Below, in pieces: positions 5,420 to 6,921 of a stretch of DNA of 6,921 nucleotides. This DNA comes from Pseudomonadota bacterium (GTDB lineage: Bacteria > Desulfobacterota > Desulfobacteria > Desulfobacterales > C00003060): positions 1 to 6,921 of the forward strand of contig JADFWI010000604.1 in assembly GCA_015222985.1 (NCBI GenBank), given 5' to 3'. The position numbers were made by a program, and so were the translations under genes. The first letter of the stretch is position 1. Each line of letters starts with the position of its first letter. The notes below the pieces were generated by a model. The model did no database searches. It was not told the origin of the DNA and saw only the letters and a program-made list of their open reading frames with translations.

Positions 5420-6013
5420 TCAAGTAACCGAATGCCTCAAGTCCGGCAGCATCTCCTGGAATTCGGCAGAATCACTCCTTTTCAGTATCTCAAAAATAAT
5501 CATTTCCGTTGAGCTGATTGTGGCTCCCGCCTCCCTCATTCTGTCCAGCCCTGCCTTCCAGTTCCATTCAGTCCTGGACGAGACGGCATCTGAGGCGACA
5601 TGTACGTTGTAACCCCGCTCCATGGCCCCGAGGGCCGTTTGGGTCACACAGATATGGCTTTCTATTCCGGACAGAATAAGGGTGTTTCTTGATTTCTCCA
5701 TCTGCTCAATGTGCCTTACGAATTCCGTGTTGTTGAAACAACCGAATTCCACCTTGTCTATCGGGGATGTTCCGGGGATCTCCTTTCCTATCTTTTCTAC
5801 GATGGGGCCAATCCCTTTTTCATACTGAGTGGTCAGTATCAATGGGAGTCCCATTATGCGGGCGAACTTAATCAAAAGGATGCAATTGTTCATGACACGC
5901 TCCGGCTCAAAGACCTTGGGCAAAAGCTTTTCCTGCGGGTCAATGATCAAGATAACGGAGTTTTCTGTTGACACCGTATGCAGTTTCACCTTTCCTATCC
6001 CTTTTTCCGGCAC
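5420..6013 (-). CDS. Isochorismatase-like cysteine hydrolase
   Basis: 197 residues with the Rossmann-like fold and catalytic triad of the isochorismatase / cysteine hydrolase superfamily: Asp25 in VILIIDPQEKL, Lys87 in IDKVEFGCF, and nucleophile Cys122 in GIESHICVTQTALGA, where the residues before Cys form the family's usual non-proline cis-peptide site. Later elements DAVSSRT and a helix-rich tail also fit. The superfamily includes nicotinamidases and isochorismate hydrolases. This protein resembles the YcaC-like hydrolases of unknown substrate and shows nothing that fixes the reaction. The start is GTG 6013 with AAGGA 5 nt upstream, about 26 nt downstream of the expected transcription start of a good promoter. 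A second GTG (5989) would shorten it by eight residues. The small membrane-protein gene follows after 31 nt. Confidence 0.9.
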   Translation of the reverse strand: MPEKGIGKVKLHTVSTENSVILIIDPQEKLLPKVFEPERVMNNCILLIKFARIMGLPLILTTQYEKGIGPIVEKIGKEIPGTSPIDKVEFGCFNNTEFVRHIEQMEKSRNTLILSGIESHICVTQTALGAMERGYNVHVASDAVSSRTEWNWKAGLDRMREAGATISSTEMIIFEILKRSDSAEFQEMLPDLRHSVT

Positions 6014-6045
6014 CTGAATCCTTGTGCTTGAACATCGGCCTTTTT

Positions 6046-6074
6046 TTGATAATGTATAGGCGTGTGAATGTCAA
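6046..6074 (-). promoter_or_regulatory. Sigma70-type promoter for the hydrolase gene
   Basis: On the minus strand there is a perfect -35 TTGACA (6074-6069), a 17-bp spacer, and -10 TATCAA (6051-6046, 4 of 6 to consensus). The predicted start point near 6039 leaves a leader of about 26 nt that holds the AAGGA ribosome site. Confidence 0.65.
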
Positions 6075-6174
6075 CCAATAGAAAAATACCTTTAGTCCGT
6101 TATCACGGAAATTCGCGTTTTTTCTGGCAGAATATTTTTCTGTACCACGAAACGTCGTTGAAAATCAGCATGTT

Positions 6175-6405
6175 AAATTCGAAATCCGAATGTCAAAATC
6201 CGTGCTGTCCTCAAGGCGTCAGCCGCAAACAAATCTTCAATTTTCAAAATTCAAGCCGACTTCGCCATAGTAGCCGTGGCGGCTACGACGGCTGAAACGA
6301 TCAAAACTTAATGCACAATCACAACTGTCTGATTTCCATGTTTTGAACATTGGAATATTTGTATTTGGGATTTGTTTCGAGTTTCGGATTTCGAGTTTCG
6401 GATTT
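6175..6405. repeat. Inverted pair of degenerate AT-rich repeats with internal hairpin
   Basis: The 16-mer at 6175-6190 (AAATTCGAAATCCGAA) recurs inverted at 6383-6398 with 15 of 16 matching. AAACAAATC (6227-6235) recurs inverted, exactly, at 6369-6377 in the same relative order, so the two arms are collinear copies of one degenerate repeat. A hairpin lies between them (6270-6286). The right arm contains a direct duplication of a 14-mer, CGAGTTTCGGATTT (6378-6391 and 6392-6405). No coding potential was seen in this gap (6014-6442) other than shadow frames. Confidence 0.6.
6254..6293. repeat. GC-rich hairpin in the rlmD upstream gap
   Basis: GTAGCCG (6270-6276) pairs with CGGCTAC (6280-6286) across a TGG loop. 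AGCCG (6254-6258) can also pair with CGGCT (6289-6293) to close an outer stem with an asymmetric bulge. There is no T-tract on either side, so it is not a standard terminator. Confidence 0.5.
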
Positions 6406-6442
6406 CCGGTTTATCCGGGTTAGGCATTATCTCACTCGCATA

Positions 6443-6921
6443 ATGACCGTAAAAAGAGGACAGATTCTGGAGTTGAGGATTGAGAGACTGACCTACGGGG
6501 GTCGTGGACTTGCCCGTGTGAATGGCTTTACCGTCTTCGTGGAAAGGACAGCGCCGGGAGATGTAGTGCGAGCCAGGGTCTTTCGGAAGAAAAAAAATCA
6601 CGCTGAGGCGCGAGTGGTGGATTTGATCACCCCGTCCCCTTTCAGGGTGGAGCCAACGTGTCGTTACAGTGGTTTCTGTGGCGGCTGTCCCTGGCAGTTT
6701 CTTGAGTATGAAAAACAGCTCTTATTCAAGGAAGAACATGTGGTCGAATCCCTGGAGCACATTGGTCAACTCAGGGGGGTCCGGGTTCTTCCTGCCATAC
6801 CCTCTGAAAAGAGATTCGAATATCGCAATAAGATGGAGTTCTCCTTTTCTGACAGAAGGTGGCTCTTGCCCGAAGAACTCTCCAGGGCCGAGATCTCCAG
6901 GGACTTTGCCCTTGGACTGCA
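6443..6921 (+). CDS. RlmD/TrmA-family 23S rRNA (uracil-C5) methyltransferase, 5' part only
   Basis: This frame runs off the window end after 159 codons. The N-terminus is a TRAM domain (about 4-62: ILELRIERLTYGGRGLARVNGFTVFVERTAPGDVVRARV), which binds RNA. Next come Cys73, Cys79 and Cys82 in the CRYSGFCGGCPWQ segment. These are the first three ligands of the [4Fe-4S] cluster typical of RumA/RlmD-like enzymes, and the fourth Cys is expected just past the window edge. KRFEYRNKMEFSF (about 123-135) is another family block. Such enzymes methylate uridine C5 in 23S rRNA or tRNA with S-adenosylmethionine; the SAM domain and catalytic Cys are outside this window, so the exact target is not fixed. 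The start is ATG 6443. No clear ribosome site precedes it, but the protein begins where the family does. Confidence 0.92.
   Translation, partial: MTVKRGQILELRIERLTYGGRGLARVNGFTVFVERTAPGDVVRARVFRKKKNHAEARVVDLITPSPFRVEPTCRYSGFCGGCPWQFLEYEKQLLFKEEHVVESLEHIGQLRGVRVLPAIPSEKRFEYRNKMEFSFSDRRWLLPEELSRAEISRDFALGL

Noticed and set aside
5093..5512. Plus-strand 139-codon frame continuing from the dodecin region
   Set aside because: It overlaps the dodecin end and lies antisense to the membrane-protein and hydrolase genes, with no recognisable features.
6068..6295. Plus-strand 75-codon frame in the 6014-6442 gap
   Set aside because: It runs through degenerate repeats and the hydrolase promoter, has no ribosome site and no recognisable domain.
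6378..6405. CRISPR-like repeat
   Set aside because: There are only two directly abutting 14-bp units and no spacers; this is a simple tandem duplication.
6308..6601. Minus-strand 97-codon frame
   Set aside because: It is antisense to the methyltransferase start and its C-terminal part (NSKSETRNKSQIQIFQ) is translated repeat sequence, a common annotation artefact.

Overview
The window looks like ordinary chromosomal DNA from a Gram-negative, probably anaerobic bacterium of the deltaproteobacterial / Desulfobacterota type. That placement is an inference. It rests on LptD (an LPS-containing outer membrane), a CooC-type nickel-insertion ATPase (carbon monoxide dehydrogenase metabolism), the style of the tRNA-Met, and intergenic regions filled with palindromic repeats. 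No taxonomic marker was searched.

Left part (1-1560): an elongator-type tRNA with a CAT anticodon is followed by a roughly 246-bp palindromic, MITE-like element bounded by 10-bp direct repeats. The element separates the tRNA from a hairpin-plus-T-tract terminator. A CooC-like ATPase gene follows on the minus strand. A second palindromic element (about 1411-1556) lies between cooC and the divergent rpsU gene.

Central part (1561-5121, plus strand): rpsU (ribosomal protein S21, TTG start) ends at a strong intrinsic terminator. Next come lptD (LPS assembly outer-membrane protein), a NusG/RfaH/UpxY-like transcription elongation factor paralog, and a dodecin-family gene. These three are closely spaced, without visible terminators between them, and probably form one operon. 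A specialised NusG paralog directly behind an LPS-export gene is the most suggestive functional link in the window.

Right part (5125-6921): two minus-strand genes converge on the dodecin gene, leaving only 3 bp between stop codons. They are a two-helix membrane protein of unknown function and, upstream of it, an isochorismatase-like cysteine hydrolase with a clear sigma70-type promoter (perfect TTGACA). A 12-bp perfect inverted repeat sits inside the small membrane-protein gene. A gap of about 430 bp then holds an inverted pair of AT-rich degenerate repeats, a GC hairpin and a 14-bp tandem duplication. The window ends in the first 159 codons of an RlmD/TrmA-family RNA uracil-C5 methyltransferase.

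I did not find a defence island, CRISPR array or clearly undescribed multi-gene system. The points worth a second look are the two palindromic elements, the lptD-nusG-like-dodecin arrangement, the Cys pattern of LptD, and the dodecin that lacks its usual flavin-stacking Trp.
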